Source: Thermopolyspora flexuosa (GTDB taxonomy: Bacteria; Actinomycetota; Actinomycetes; Streptosporangiales; Streptosporangiaceae). Taken from it: DNA of 64,000 nucleotides. Each line of letters starts with the position of its first letter. The first letter of the stretch is position 1. The notes under the pieces were generated by a model. That model was not told where the DNA came from and ran no database searches. It saw only the letters and a list, made by a program, of their open reading frames with translations. The stretch is from positions 3,038,001 through 3,102,000 of the forward strand of contig NZ_VFPQ01000001.1 in assembly GCF_006716785.1 (NCBI RefSeq), read 5' to 3'. The translations under genes were made by a program, and so were the position numbers. Positions 52,237 through 60,696 of the stretch are shown piece after piece.

Positions 52237-53637
52237 TCACGACCGGCCGGCGCGCACCCGTTCCGCCTGGCGCGCCCGCTCCTCCCGGGCCTCCGGCGCC
52301 GGGGCGGCCTGCGGCGCGCCCGGCCCCTTTGCGGCGAACTCGAACTCGCGTCGCGGCTCGGTGAGGGCGCCCATCGAGACGATCTCCCGGCGGAAGAACA
52401 GCGCGAGCGTCCAGTCCATGAGGATGCGGGCCTTGCGGTTGAGCGTGGGCATGCGCGACAGGTGGTAGGTGCGGTGCATGAACCAGGCGGGGAAGCCGCG
52501 CAGCTTCATGCCGTAGACCTGGGCCACGCCCTTGTACCGGCCGAGGCTCGCCACCGACCCGGCGTAGGAGTGCCGGTACGGCTTGAGCTCCTCGCCGCGC
52601 AGCGTCGCCACGAGGTTCTCGGCGAGCCGCCGGGCCTGCCGTACCGCGTGCTGGGCGCTCGGCGCGGTGGTCGCGCCGGGGTTGGTGAGGTCGGGTACGG
52701 CGGCGCAGTCGCCGGCGCTGAACGCGTACCCGGCGCCCTCGACGGTGAGCATCGGGGTCACCCGCACCCGGCCCTTGGCGTCGAGGGGCAGGTCGCAGGA
52801 GGCGGTGAGCGGGTTCGGCTTCACGCCCGCCGTCCACACCAGGGTGTCGGCGTCGAACTCCTCGCCGTCGCTGAGCACGATGTGGTGGTCGACCGCGGAC
52901 TCCAGCCGGGTGTTGAGCCGGACGTCGATGCCGCGCCGCCGCAGCTGGTGCAGCGTCCACTCGGCCATGTCCTCGCCCACCTCGGGCATGATCCGCCCGG
53001 TGGCCTCCACCAGGTACCAGCGCAGGTCGCAGGTGCGCACCCCGTCGAAGTAGCGGCAGGCGTCGCGGGCCATGTCCTCCAGCTCGGCGAGCGCCTCCAC
53101 GCCCGCGTACCCGGCGCCGACGAACACGAAGGTGAGGGCGCGGCGCCGTACCGCCTCGTCGGTGGTGGAGGCGGCCAGATCGAGGCAGCCGAGCACGTGG
53201 TTGCGCAGGTGGATCGCCTCCTCGACGGTCTTGAACCCGATGCCGCACTCGGCGAGGCCGGGGATCGGGAGCGTGCGGGAGATCGACCCGGGGGCGAAGA
53301 CGAGGTAGTCGTACGGGATCTCGCGCGGCGGCCCCTCCTGGAGCTCGACGTGCACCCGGCGGTCGCCGAGGCAGACCCGGGTGGCGCGGCCGCTGACGAT
53401 CTCGCAGCGCGGCAGCACCGCGCGCAGCGACACGACCAGGTGGCGCGGTTCGACGTTGCCCGCCGCGGCCTCCGGCAGGAAGGGCTGGTAGGTCATGTAG
53501 GAGTCGACGTCGACGAGGGTGACCCTCGCCTCGCCGACCCGCAGCAGCCTCTGCAGCCGCAGCGCGACGTACGTGCCGACGAATCCGCCGCCGACGATCA
53601 CTATTCGGGGAACGGTCCGGGAGGTTCGGTAGGTCAT
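52237..53637 (-). CDS. ndh: Type II NADH dehydrogenase (NDH-2) family
   Basis: 466 residues from ATG 53637. FAD motif RIVIVGGGFVGTYVALRL, YMTYQPFLPEAAAGNVEPRH, second nucleotide motif FVFVGAGYAGVEALAELEDM, and GYAFSAGDCAAVPDL near the C-terminus. The SLGRYKGVAQVYGMKLRGFP block and membrane-associating helix (RILMDWTLALFFRREIV) are typical of NDH-2. Oxidises NADH and passes electrons to menaquinone at the inner face of the membrane. The C-terminal ~35 residues are a low-complexity Ala/Glu/Arg tail. Confidence 0.9.
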   Translation of the reverse strand: MTYRTSRTVPRIVIVGGGFVGTYVALRLQRLLRVGEARVTLVDVDSYMTYQPFLPEAAAGNVEPRHLVVSLRAVLPRCEIVSGRATRVCLGDRRVHVELQEGPPREIPYDYLVFAPGSISRTLPIPGLAECGIGFKTVEEAIHLRNHVLGCLDLAASTTDEAVRRRALTFVFVGAGYAGVEALAELEDMARDACRYFDGVRTCDLRWYLVEATGRIMPEVGEDMAEWTLHQLRRRGIDVRLNTRLESAVDHHIVLSDGEEFDADTLVWTAGVKPNPLTASCDLPLDAKGRVRVTPMLTVEGAGYAFSAGDCAAVPDLTNPGATTAPSAQHAVRQARRLAENLVATLRGEELKPYRHSYAGSVASLGRYKGVAQVYGMKLRGFPAWFMHRTYHLSRMPTLNRKARILMDWTLALFFRREIVSMGALTEPRREFEFAAKGPGAPQAAPAPEAREERARQAERVRAGRS

Positions 53638-53749
53638 GGGCCGCCCCCTACCCCCATATCGCGCGCCGACTCGCGCGGGCCCGGGCGGTACGGCCGGCAC
53701 GCGGCGGCCACGCGGCGCGGGGCACGTGGGCCCCGGCGGCGCGGCCCGG

Positions 53750-54553
53750 TCAGGTGCCGTCCCGCTCGGCGGGCGCCTCGGCCATGAGCTCGTTGCGGAG
53801 CTGGTCGAGCACCTTGCGGAGGATGCGGGAGACGTGCATCTGCGAGATGTCGAACTCCGCGGCGATCTCGGCCTGGGTCATGTTGCCGAAGAAGCGCAGC
53901 AGCAGGATGTTCTTCTCGCGCGGCGGCAGCTCGTCGATGAGCGGCTTGACCGCCTCCCGGTCGACGAGCGTGGCGAGCTCGTCGTCCTCGTCCGGGATCA
54001 CGTCGCCCAGCGCGGCCGCGTCGTCGTCGGCGCCGAGCGGGGCGTCGAGCGACAGGGTGCTGTAGGCGGCCGACGCGTCGAGGGTGAGCAGCATCTCCTC
54101 CTCGGAGATGCGCATGCGCTCGGCGAGTTCCGCGATCGTGGGGAATCTGCCCAGCTCCTGGGTGAAGTCGGCGACCAGCCGGTTGAGCTCGGAGCGCCGC
54201 TCCTGGTACAGCCGGGGCACCCGCACCGCCCAGGTGCGGTCCCGGAAGTGGCGCTTGACCTCGCCGGTCATGGTGACCATCGCGTAGCCGCGGAAGCTGT
54301 GCCCGAGGCTGGGGTCGAACCCGTTGATCGCCTTCATCAGGCCGACGTAGGCCGCCTGGAGCAGATCCTCCAGAGGTTCGCCGCGGTGCAGGTAGCGCCG
54401 GGCGATGTCCCTCGCCATCGGCAGGTGCATCTCGACGACCCGCTCGCGGATGCGCATGCGCCGCTCCTCGCTCACGCCGGGCTCGTGCATCTCGGCGAGG
54501 AGCTCTTCGGCGGTGGGTTCGTCGAGTAGCAGTACGGCACGGTCCTCGGTCAT
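53750..54553 (-). CDS. RNA polymerase sigma factor, SigB/SigF/SigG subfamily
   Basis: 267 residues. ATG 54553 has GAGGGAG a few bases upstream. Region 2 (PMARDIARRYLHRGEPLEDL, LLQAAYVGLMKAINGFDPSL, FRGYAMVTMTGEVKRHFRD), region 3 (GRFPTIAELAERMRISEEE) and region 4 (LLLRFFGNMTQAEIAAEFDI then SQMHVSRILRKV) are all present, as in stress and differentiation sigma factors. No anti-sigma or anti-anti-sigma gene is adjacent, so the control partners are elsewhere. Confidence 0.93.
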   Translation of the reverse strand: MTEDRAVLLLDEPTAEELLAEMHEPGVSEERRMRIRERVVEMHLPMARDIARRYLHRGEPLEDLLQAAYVGLMKAINGFDPSLGHSFRGYAMVTMTGEVKRHFRDRTWAVRVPRLYQERRSELNRLVADFTQELGRFPTIAELAERMRISEEEMLLTLDASAAYSTLSLDAPLGADDDAAALGDVIPDEDDELATLVDREAVKPLIDELPPREKNILLLRFFGNMTQAEIAAEFDISQMHVSRILRKVLDQLRNELMAEAPAERDGT

Positions 54554-55064
54554 ATCCACTCCCTCGTGCGTGCCACGGCGAGGCGGAGACCGGCGACCGG
54601 GGGGTTTGGCAGGGTTTTCCGCTAGGTGGAGCACGCCGACGCCTCGCGCCTCGGTCCGAGGGCGAGGCCCTCTGCTGGACCTCTTGAGTCCGATACTTGC
54701 CCAGAGGTGACCGGTTTTCCACCTATGAATCGCCAGTAATGGTGATGCGCTCCTTTGGCGAGGCGCGCCGAGGTCAAGGACGTGTCAGCGCCGGACCAGC
54801 GGCGGGTTACGGCCCGCCGGGCGCCGCGGCCCTGGTCACGCCCGGCGCGGGCCCGGCCCTCCCGCCCGGCGGCGGGCACGAGGACGGGCCGCTTCGCCGC
54901 CGACCCCCCGTAGCGGACGAAGCATCACTGTCCGGAATTTCCGATGTGGGCAGTTTGGGGAGATGCTACCCGCGGTATGGCTAATCAGGCGCACTGCCTC
55001 GAGGCACACCCCCCGGCGCGCGCGGCCCAAGGTTTGGGTCCCCTGAGCACCTGAGGTGTGTCAC
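54554..55064. other. Divergent intergenic region upstream of the sigma factor and GT4 genes
   Basis: About 510 bp. Open frames here have no recognisable product. It presumably contains both promoters. I did not find a clear SigB-type promoter (GTTT..GGGTA). Confidence 0.5.
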
Positions 55065-56231
55065 ATGCATATCGCCATCGTCTCCGCCCACGAACTGCCT
55101 CCGGAAACCCCGGCCATCGCCAGGGAACTCAGCCGCGGCCACCGGGTCACCGTCTACACCCGCCGCTACTCCCCCGAGCTGCGCGATCGCGGACGGCTCG
55201 CCCCCGGGGTCACCGTCGAGCACGTGCCCGCCGGGCCGGCCACCCGGCTGCCCGAGGGCAAGCTGCTGCCGTACCTGTCCGACTTCAGCGCCGGGCTGCA
55301 GGAACGCTGGGGCCGGGAGCGGCCCGACGTCATCCACGCCCACTCGTGGACCGGCGGCCTCGCCGCCATCGCCGGCGCCGACGCGCTCGGGGTGCCGGTC
55401 ACGCAGACGTTCCATTCGCTCGGCGGGCGGAACGACGAGGACGAGAGCGCCGGCGACGCCCGCGGCGGCCCCGACCCCGAGGTCCGGATCCGCCTGGAAC
55501 GTGCCATCGGCCGCCGCGCCAGCGCGGTGATCGCCTCCTGCGCGGGCGAGGAGTCCGAGCTGATCCGCATCGGCGTGCCGCGGCGCAACATCGCGATCGT
55601 GCCCGGCGGCGTCGACGTCGAGCGGTTCCGCAGGCGCGGCCCGGCGTACCCGCGCGGCGAGCGGCCGCGCCTGGTGCACGTCGGCAGGCTCACCCCCGCG
55701 GGCGGCGCGGGGACCGCGATCCGCGCCCTGGAGGCCGTGCCCGGCGCCGAGCTGGTGATCGCCGGCGGCCCGGTCACCGGCGACCTCGAGTCCGACCCCG
55801 ACTACCGGCGGCTGCGCGCGCTCGCCGAGGAGGTGGGGGTGGCCGACCGGGTGACCTTCCTCGGCCGCGTCCCGCACGCCGCCATGCCCAAGCTCATGCG
55901 CAGCGCCGACGTGGTGCTGACGCTCCCGCAGGCCGTGCCCACCGGCATGGTCGCCCTCGAGGCGATGGCCTGCGGCGTCCCGGTGATCGCCTCGGCGGTC
56001 GGCGCCCACCTCGACTCGGTGGTGGACGGGGTGACCGGGTTCCTCATCCCGCCCAGCCGGCCGGCCACGCTCGCCCGCCGCGCCCGCGAGGTGCTCGCCG
56101 ACCCCACCCTGCGCACCGCGCTCGGCTACGCCGGCGCCGACCGGGCCCGGTCCCGCTACTCGCTCGAGCGCATCGGCCAGGAGCTGGTCCGCGTCTACGA
56201 GGACGTGCGCGCCGCCCGCGCCTGCGCCTGA
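55065..56231 (+). CDS. Family 4 glycosyltransferase
   Basis: 388 residues. ATG 55065 (MHIAIVSAHELPP) has GAGG eight bases upstream; a GTG three codons earlier is less likely. GT-B fold of the GT4 family: HAHSWTGGLAAIAGADALGV, IVPGGVDVERFRR, VHVGRLTPAGGAGTAIRAL, and the donor-binding E-x7-E in PTGMVALEAMACGVPVIASA. Uses a nucleotide sugar; the acceptor is unknown. It converges on sthA with a 9-base gap. Confidence 0.9.
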   Translation: MHIAIVSAHELPPETPAIARELSRGHRVTVYTRRYSPELRDRGRLAPGVTVEHVPAGPATRLPEGKLLPYLSDFSAGLQERWGRERPDVIHAHSWTGGLAAIAGADALGVPVTQTFHSLGGRNDEDESAGDARGGPDPEVRIRLERAIGRRASAVIASCAGEESELIRIGVPRRNIAIVPGGVDVERFRRRGPAYPRGERPRLVHVGRLTPAGGAGTAIRALEAVPGAELVIAGGPVTGDLESDPDYRRLRALAEEVGVADRVTFLGRVPHAAMPKLMRSADVVLTLPQAVPTGMVALEAMACGVPVIASAVGAHLDSVVDGVTGFLIPPSRPATLARRAREVLADPTLRTALGYAGADRARSRYSLERIGQELVRVYEDVRAARACA

Positions 56232-56240
56232 CCGGCGGGC

Positions 56241-57653
56241 TCAGCCCCCGGCGCCCGTGAACCGGGCCATGCGGCGCAGCTTGTTGGCCGCGTCGAGGGC
56301 GGCGACCTTGTACCCCTCGGCGAGGGTCGGGTAGTTGAACACCGCGTCGACCAGGTAGTCGACCGTGCCGCCCAGTCCCATCACGGTCTGCCCGATGTGC
56401 AGCAGCTCGGTCGCGCCCGCGCCGAAGATGTGCACGCCGAGCAGCGACCGGTCCTCGGGCGAGACGAGCAGCTTGAGCATGCCGTACGTGTCGCCGATGA
56501 TCTGCCCGCGGGCGAGCTCGCGGTACCGGGCGACGCCGACCTCGTACGGCACGTGCTCCCTGGTCAGCTCCTCCTCGGTCCGGCCCACGAACGCGATCTC
56601 CGGGATCGTGTAGATCCCGATCGGCTGCAGCGCGTGCATCCCGGTCACCGGCTCGCCGCACGCGTGGTGGGCGGCGAGCCTGCCCTGCTCCATCGAGGTC
56701 GCGGCGAGCGCCGGGAACCCGATCACGTCACCGACCGCGTAGATGTGCGGCACCGCCGTACGGTAGTGCTCGTCCACCGCGATCCGGCCGCGCGCGTCCG
56801 CGGTGAGCCCCGCGTTCTCCAGGCCGATCCCGTCGGTCATGCCCTGGCGTCCGGCCGAGTAGAGCACGGTGTCGGCCGGGATGCGCTTGCCGCTCTCCAG
56901 CACGATGATCGCGCCGTCCGGGTGGCGCTCCACCGCGGTCACGTGCTCGCCGAACCGGAAGGTGACCGCGAGATCGCGCAGGTGGTACTTGAGCGACTCG
57001 ACGATCTCCAGGTCGACGAACTCGAGCATGCGCTCCCGCCGCTCGATCACCGTGACCTTGGTGCCGAGCGCGGCGAACATCGAGGCGTACTCGATGCCGA
57101 TCACTCCCGCGCCGACCACGACGAGCGTGTCCGGCACCCGCTCCAGGGCGAGGATGTCGTCCGAGTCGATGATCGTCCGCCCGTCGAACTCCACGCTCTC
57201 CGGCCGCGCCGGACGGGTCCCCGTGGCGATGATGATCTTCTCGGCGCTGACCTTGGTCTCCCGGCCGTACTCGTCGACCACCCCGATCGTGTGCGGGTCG
57301 AGGAACCGGCCGGTGCCCTGCAGCAGCATGATCCGGTTGCGCAGCAGCTGGCTGCGGATCACGTCCACCTCCCGGCCGATCACGTGCCGGGTACGGGCCA
57401 TCAGGTCGGCGACCGTGATCTCCTCCTTGACCCGGTAGCTCTGGCCGTACAGCTCGCGCTGGTGATGCCCGGTGAGGAAGAGCACGGCCTCGCGCAACGT
57501 CTTCGACGGGATCGTCCCCGTGTTGACCGACACCCCGCCGATCATGTTCCGCCGCTCGACGACCGCCACCCGGCGTCCCAGCTTGGCGGCCGCGATCGCC
57601 GCCTTCTGCCCGCCCGGCCCCGAGCCAAGCACCACAAGGTCAAAATCCGGCAT
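56241..57653 (-). CDS. sthA: Soluble pyridine nucleotide transhydrogenase
   Basis: 470 residues. Flavoprotein of the disulfide-reductase superfamily that lacks the redox Cys pair: the usual C-x4-C site reads [16 protein letters not shown], which is diagnostic for SthA. FAD motif [23 protein letters not shown](P) motif [20 protein letters not shown], and [20 protein letters not shown]. It exchanges electrons between NADPH and NAD+. It is divergent from the pPIWI-RE operon. Confidence 0.93.
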   Translation of the reverse strand: MPDFDLVVLGSGPGGQKAAIAAAKLGRRVAVVERRNMIGGVSVNTGTIPSKTLREAVLFLTGHHQRELYGQSYRVKEEITVADLMARTRHVIGREVDVIRSQLLRNRIMLLQGTGRFLDPHTIGVVDEYGRETKVSAEKIIIATGTRPARPESVEFDGRTIIDSDDILALERVPDTLVVVGAGVIGIEYASMFAALGTKVTVIERRERMLEFVDLEIVESLKYHLRDLAVTFRFGEHVTAVERHPDGAIIVLESGKRIPADTVLYSAGRQGMTDGIGLENAGLTADARGRIAVDEHYRTAVPHIYAVGDVIGFPALAATSMEQGRLAAHHACGEPVTGMHALQPIGIYTIPEIAFVGRTEEELTREHVPYEVGVARYRELARGQIIGDTYGMLKLLVSPEDRSLLGVHIFGAGATELLHIGQTVMGLGGTVDYLVDAVFNYPTLAEGYKVAALDAANKLRRMARFTGAGG

Positions 57654-57826
57654 AGACCGAGTGTGGCGGCCAAACCCCGCGGACGGGAACCCGTGTGCGG
57701 AACCGCCGGGTTACGGGAACCTCACCCGCCCCCGGGATGAGGCGGTGACCAGGGCCGACGTGTCCCGGACACCGGCGCCGCGCGGTCACGCCGCGATGAA
57801 ACGCGCCTGCCAAGACCCCTGATCAT

Positions 57827-57847
57827 GTTGTGTTATTAGTTCACAAC
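57827..57847. promoter_or_regulatory. Inverted repeat upstream of the pPIWI-RE operon
   Basis: GTTGTG-N9-CACAAC with a second nested symmetry AGTT-CAC-AACT just right of centre. It sits about 50 bases before the first gene in an AT-richer stretch containing TGTTATTAGT. A possible operator; the regulator is unknown. Confidence 0.45.
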
Positions 57848-57895
57848 TGATCTAATGGTCGTCTGACGCCACTAATTCCCCCTCCTGGAGGACAC

Positions 57896-59602
57896 ATGGA
57901 TGGGTCCGTCGTCGGCAACCCGCACGTGATCCGGCTGTCGGCGGGCCTGCTCGACCGGCCCGGGAACGCGTGCCCCCACCACGCCGCGGTCAGGGCACGG
58001 CCACAGCTGCGCCCACGGCGGGGCGAACAGCGCCGTTACGCGCCCTGGGAGGACTTCCCGCTCGGGCTCGTGATGGAGATCCTCGACGCCGTCGAGCACG
58101 ACGGTGTCCCCCTCGACCGGGCGATAAGGCAGACCCTGGCGTCCTGCCGGAAGCGGGTGCACCCCGGGGTGGCCCGCTGGGTCGCCCACGCCGCCGAGAG
58201 CTACCTCGAGGTCGCCGAGGCCCTGGCCGACCAGCTCGCCCGCGAGGGCGTCGACCTGCGCCCCGCGCCCGCCCCCAGGGTCGTGCAAGGGGGCCGGTCC
58301 GTGGCCGAGCTGCGCATCCTGACCGCCTGGGGGCGATGGTACGAGTCCACCGACGGCGCCGTGGTGGAGTTCCGGCGGCTGCGCATGCGCGGCCCTCGCG
58401 GCACCCCCGACCAGGCCTCCACCCTGGCCATGGCCTACGTCGCCGGGGTCGGTGACCGCGTGGAGGACCCCCGCGACCTCTACACCGCGATCCCCGTGCC
58501 GGTCGTCGCGGACCTGCCCCGGCCGCGCCGGGTCCGCGTGGTGGAGGTGGGCCTCACCACCGGTACCGAGGCCGTCCTGGTCGACGGCGACCCCGCCGGC
58601 ATCCGCCGGGACTACCGGAGCAAGGCCATACCGGCCGCCCAGCGGCTGCTCGACGGCGGTGCCCCGGCCCCGGGGCGGGACTGCGCCGCCTGCCGGGTGC
58701 GGCCGTCCTGCCACGCCCTGCCGGTCACTCCCGGCCTGCTCGGCCTGGGCGACCGCGGAACCCACCGCAGGACCTGGTCGATCACCACCTCGCGCCGCTA
58801 CGAGATCTGCCCCGCGCAGGCCCACCTCCAGGAGCTGTGGATCCCCGGCGAGGAGACCTCCTCCCCCGCCGCGGCCCGCGGCCACGCCGTCCACCGCTGG
58901 CTCGCCGCCGCCCACGCCCGGGGCCGGGCCTGCACCCTCGCCGACCTCCCCGAGCCCACCGCCGCCGACTGCGGCATCGCCGACGAGGTGCTCGACCGCG
59001 CCGACTACCAGGAGGCCCGGCCGTACCTGCTCGCGCACCTCGAGGTCTGCCCCCTCGCCGACCCCGACGGGGTGACCGACATCCGCACCGAGCCCACCGT
59101 GGCCGCCTTCGACCCGATCTCCGATGTCGTCGTCCTCGCCGTTCCCGACCTGCTGCGCCGGGTGCACGGCCGGCTGCGGTACCGGGAGGTGAAGACGTCG
59201 GTGCACCCGCGCGGCCTCACCCCCGAGAACGCCCTCGCCGCGGTCCCCCAGCTCGCGCTCGCGGTCTGCCTGATCGCCTCCGGCGCCTTCGGCGACCGGG
59301 ACGGCCTCGTCGAGCTCGAGCGGCTCCACCCCGGCGGCGCGGAACCCCTGCTCGTCCTCGACGCCACCGACCCCTCGGTGGTCGCGGCGGCCCGCGCCGT
59401 CGTGCACGACCGGGTGGCGCGCTGGCACGCCGACGTCGACTTCGCCGCCACCCCGGGCTGGTGGTGCCGCTACTGCCCGGTCTCCCGCTGGTGCCCCGAC
59501 GCCTCGGCCACCCTCGAGGACCACGCCGAGTTCACCAGCCCGCGCGCCGACGCCCTCGCCGACCTGGCCACCCCGGACGACACCGACGAACCTCCGTTCT
59601 GA
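57896..59602 (+). CDS. Cas4/AddB-like Fe-S nuclease with a second, degenerate Fe-S half
   Basis: 568 residues; first gene of the pPIWI-RE operon (GGAGG before ATG 57896). The C-terminal half is a RecB/Cas4-type PD-(D/E)xK nuclease: C305 in SRRYEICPAQAHL, GHAVH near 330, D418 in VPDLLRR, E431-V-K433 in REVKTS, and the cysteines C524, C527 and C533 in WWCRYCPVSRWC. Those four cysteines match the 4Fe-4S 'iron staple' of AddB and Cas4. The N-terminal half repeats the cysteine layout (C26, then C263, C266, C272 in CAACRVRPSC), but the catalytic stretch reads EFRRLRM without the Lys. So it looks like a duplicated fold with one dead half. A DNA end-processing or spacer/guide-generating role is inference. 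Confidence 0.8.
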   Translation: MDGSVVGNPHVIRLSAGLLDRPGNACPHHAAVRARPQLRPRRGEQRRYAPWEDFPLGLVMEILDAVEHDGVPLDRAIRQTLASCRKRVHPGVARWVAHAAESYLEVAEALADQLAREGVDLRPAPAPRVVQGGRSVAELRILTAWGRWYESTDGAVVEFRRLRMRGPRGTPDQASTLAMAYVAGVGDRVEDPRDLYTAIPVPVVADLPRPRRVRVVEVGLTTGTEAVLVDGDPAGIRRDYRSKAIPAAQRLLDGGAPAPGRDCAACRVRPSCHALPVTPGLLGLGDRGTHRRTWSITTSRRYEICPAQAHLQELWIPGEETSSPAAARGHAVHRWLAAAHARGRACTLADLPEPTAADCGIADEVLDRADYQEARPYLLAHLEVCPLADPDGVTDIRTEPTVAAFDPISDVVVLAVPDLLRRVHGRLRYREVKTSVHPRGLTPENALAAVPQLALAVCLIASGAFGDRDGLVELERLHPGGAEPLLVLDATDPSVVAAARAVVHDRVARWHADVDFAATPGWWCRYCPVSRWCPDASATLEDHAEFTSPRADALADLATPDDTDEPPF

Positions 59603-59616
59603 CCCGAAAGGCGCCC

Positions 59617-60696
59617 ATGCACCCACTCGCCAAACCGGTCACCGCCGCCCTCCGCGCCGGATACGCCTGGAGCGTCCGCCGCGAACGGCCGGAGGCATGG
59701 CGGGAGATGGCGCGGATGACCGGAGTCATCATGCACCACCTCGGCCCGGGACGCGGGCCGACCACCCCCGTCGAGCTCGCCGCCCGCCTGCGTAAGCCGC
59801 TCGGCGAATGGATGCCGGTCGACGACCCCGACCTCGCCGGGCTGGTGATCCTCGATGCCGACGACCGGCTCACCCCCGACACCTACGACATCGGCTGCGA
59901 CTACACCGTCGAACTCCTCGACCCCGCGGCGTCGGCATGGCTGCCGCGGTGGCGCACACACCGGGCCGAACAGGTGGAGAACGCGGCCTTCCAGCGCCTC
60001 GTGTCCGGAGACGATGAGACCTACGCGATCGGGCGGCGCTTCCTCGTGGAACACCCGGCAGGGGATGGCAACGAGATCCTCCGCCTCCTCAATGAACTCG
60101 GCATCCCACGACTGGTCGAGTACCGGGAGATCGGCGTAGACCGCCAGTGGCGGGGATGGTGGTGGGGCTGCCCCGTCTGCCGCTGGCCAATGAGCGTGTC
60201 CGCCTCTGGGGTTGTGAGCTGCCGGTTCCGTCCGCACGGAGCCGTCTACTCGCTGCTGCCCGGCCGGAGGCCGCGGCTTCAGCCCCAGCCCGGGGCCCCT
60301 GCCGCAGGACCTGCCCGTCCCGCTGAGGGCGCGGTTTGCGTCGATGAGTCGATCTGGCGGCACATCGTCGTCCCGGGCGTGGTGGAGGTACGACTGCGCG
60401 ACCGCCTCGCCAAGCTGCCCGGCGTGACGGCCGACCTGTATCCGCTCAAAGACACCTACGACATCGCGGTCCGGCGTACGGGTGAGGCCACCTGGTCGTA
60501 CACGCTCGACGTCAAGGACTACGCATCGCCCGCCGCCCTCGCCGCCAAGCTACGCGAGCGTCCGGTGGAAGCCGAGTACATCGTGGTGCCCGACTATCGC
60601 AGCCCTCGGCTGACGGAACTGAAACGGCTGCTGCCCGGGATGGAGATCGTCACCGAATCCGGGATCTACCGGCAGATCAAGAGGGATCTCACATGA
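59617..60696 (+). CDS. pPIWI-RE island restriction endonuclease-like protein
   Basis: 359 residues, 14 bases after the first gene. Three parts are visible. The N-terminal ~150 residues are helical (candidate pPIWI_RE_Y-type domain). A zinc-ribbon-like segment follows (C185, C188 in GCPVCRW; C202 in SCRFRPHG). The C-terminal ~110 residues have a PD-(D/E)xK pattern: D279/D282 in DTYDIAV, then D298-V-K300 in YTLDVKDYA, and a final YRQIKRDLT. This matches the predicted REase of pPIWI-RE three-gene islands. Its stop overlaps the helicase start by four bases (ATGA). Confidence 0.75.
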   Translation: MHPLAKPVTAALRAGYAWSVRRERPEAWREMARMTGVIMHHLGPGRGPTTPVELAARLRKPLGEWMPVDDPDLAGLVILDADDRLTPDTYDIGCDYTVELLDPAASAWLPRWRTHRAEQVENAAFQRLVSGDDETYAIGRRFLVEHPAGDGNEILRLLNELGIPRLVEYREIGVDRQWRGWWWGCPVCRWPMSVSASGVVSCRFRPHGAVYSLLPGRRPRLQPQPGAPAAGPARPAEGAVCVDESIWRHIVVPGVVEVRLRDRLAKLPGVTADLYPLKDTYDIAVRRTGEATWSYTLDVKDYASPAALAAKLRERPVEAEYIVVPDYRSPRLTELKRLLPGMEIVTESGIYRQIKRDLT

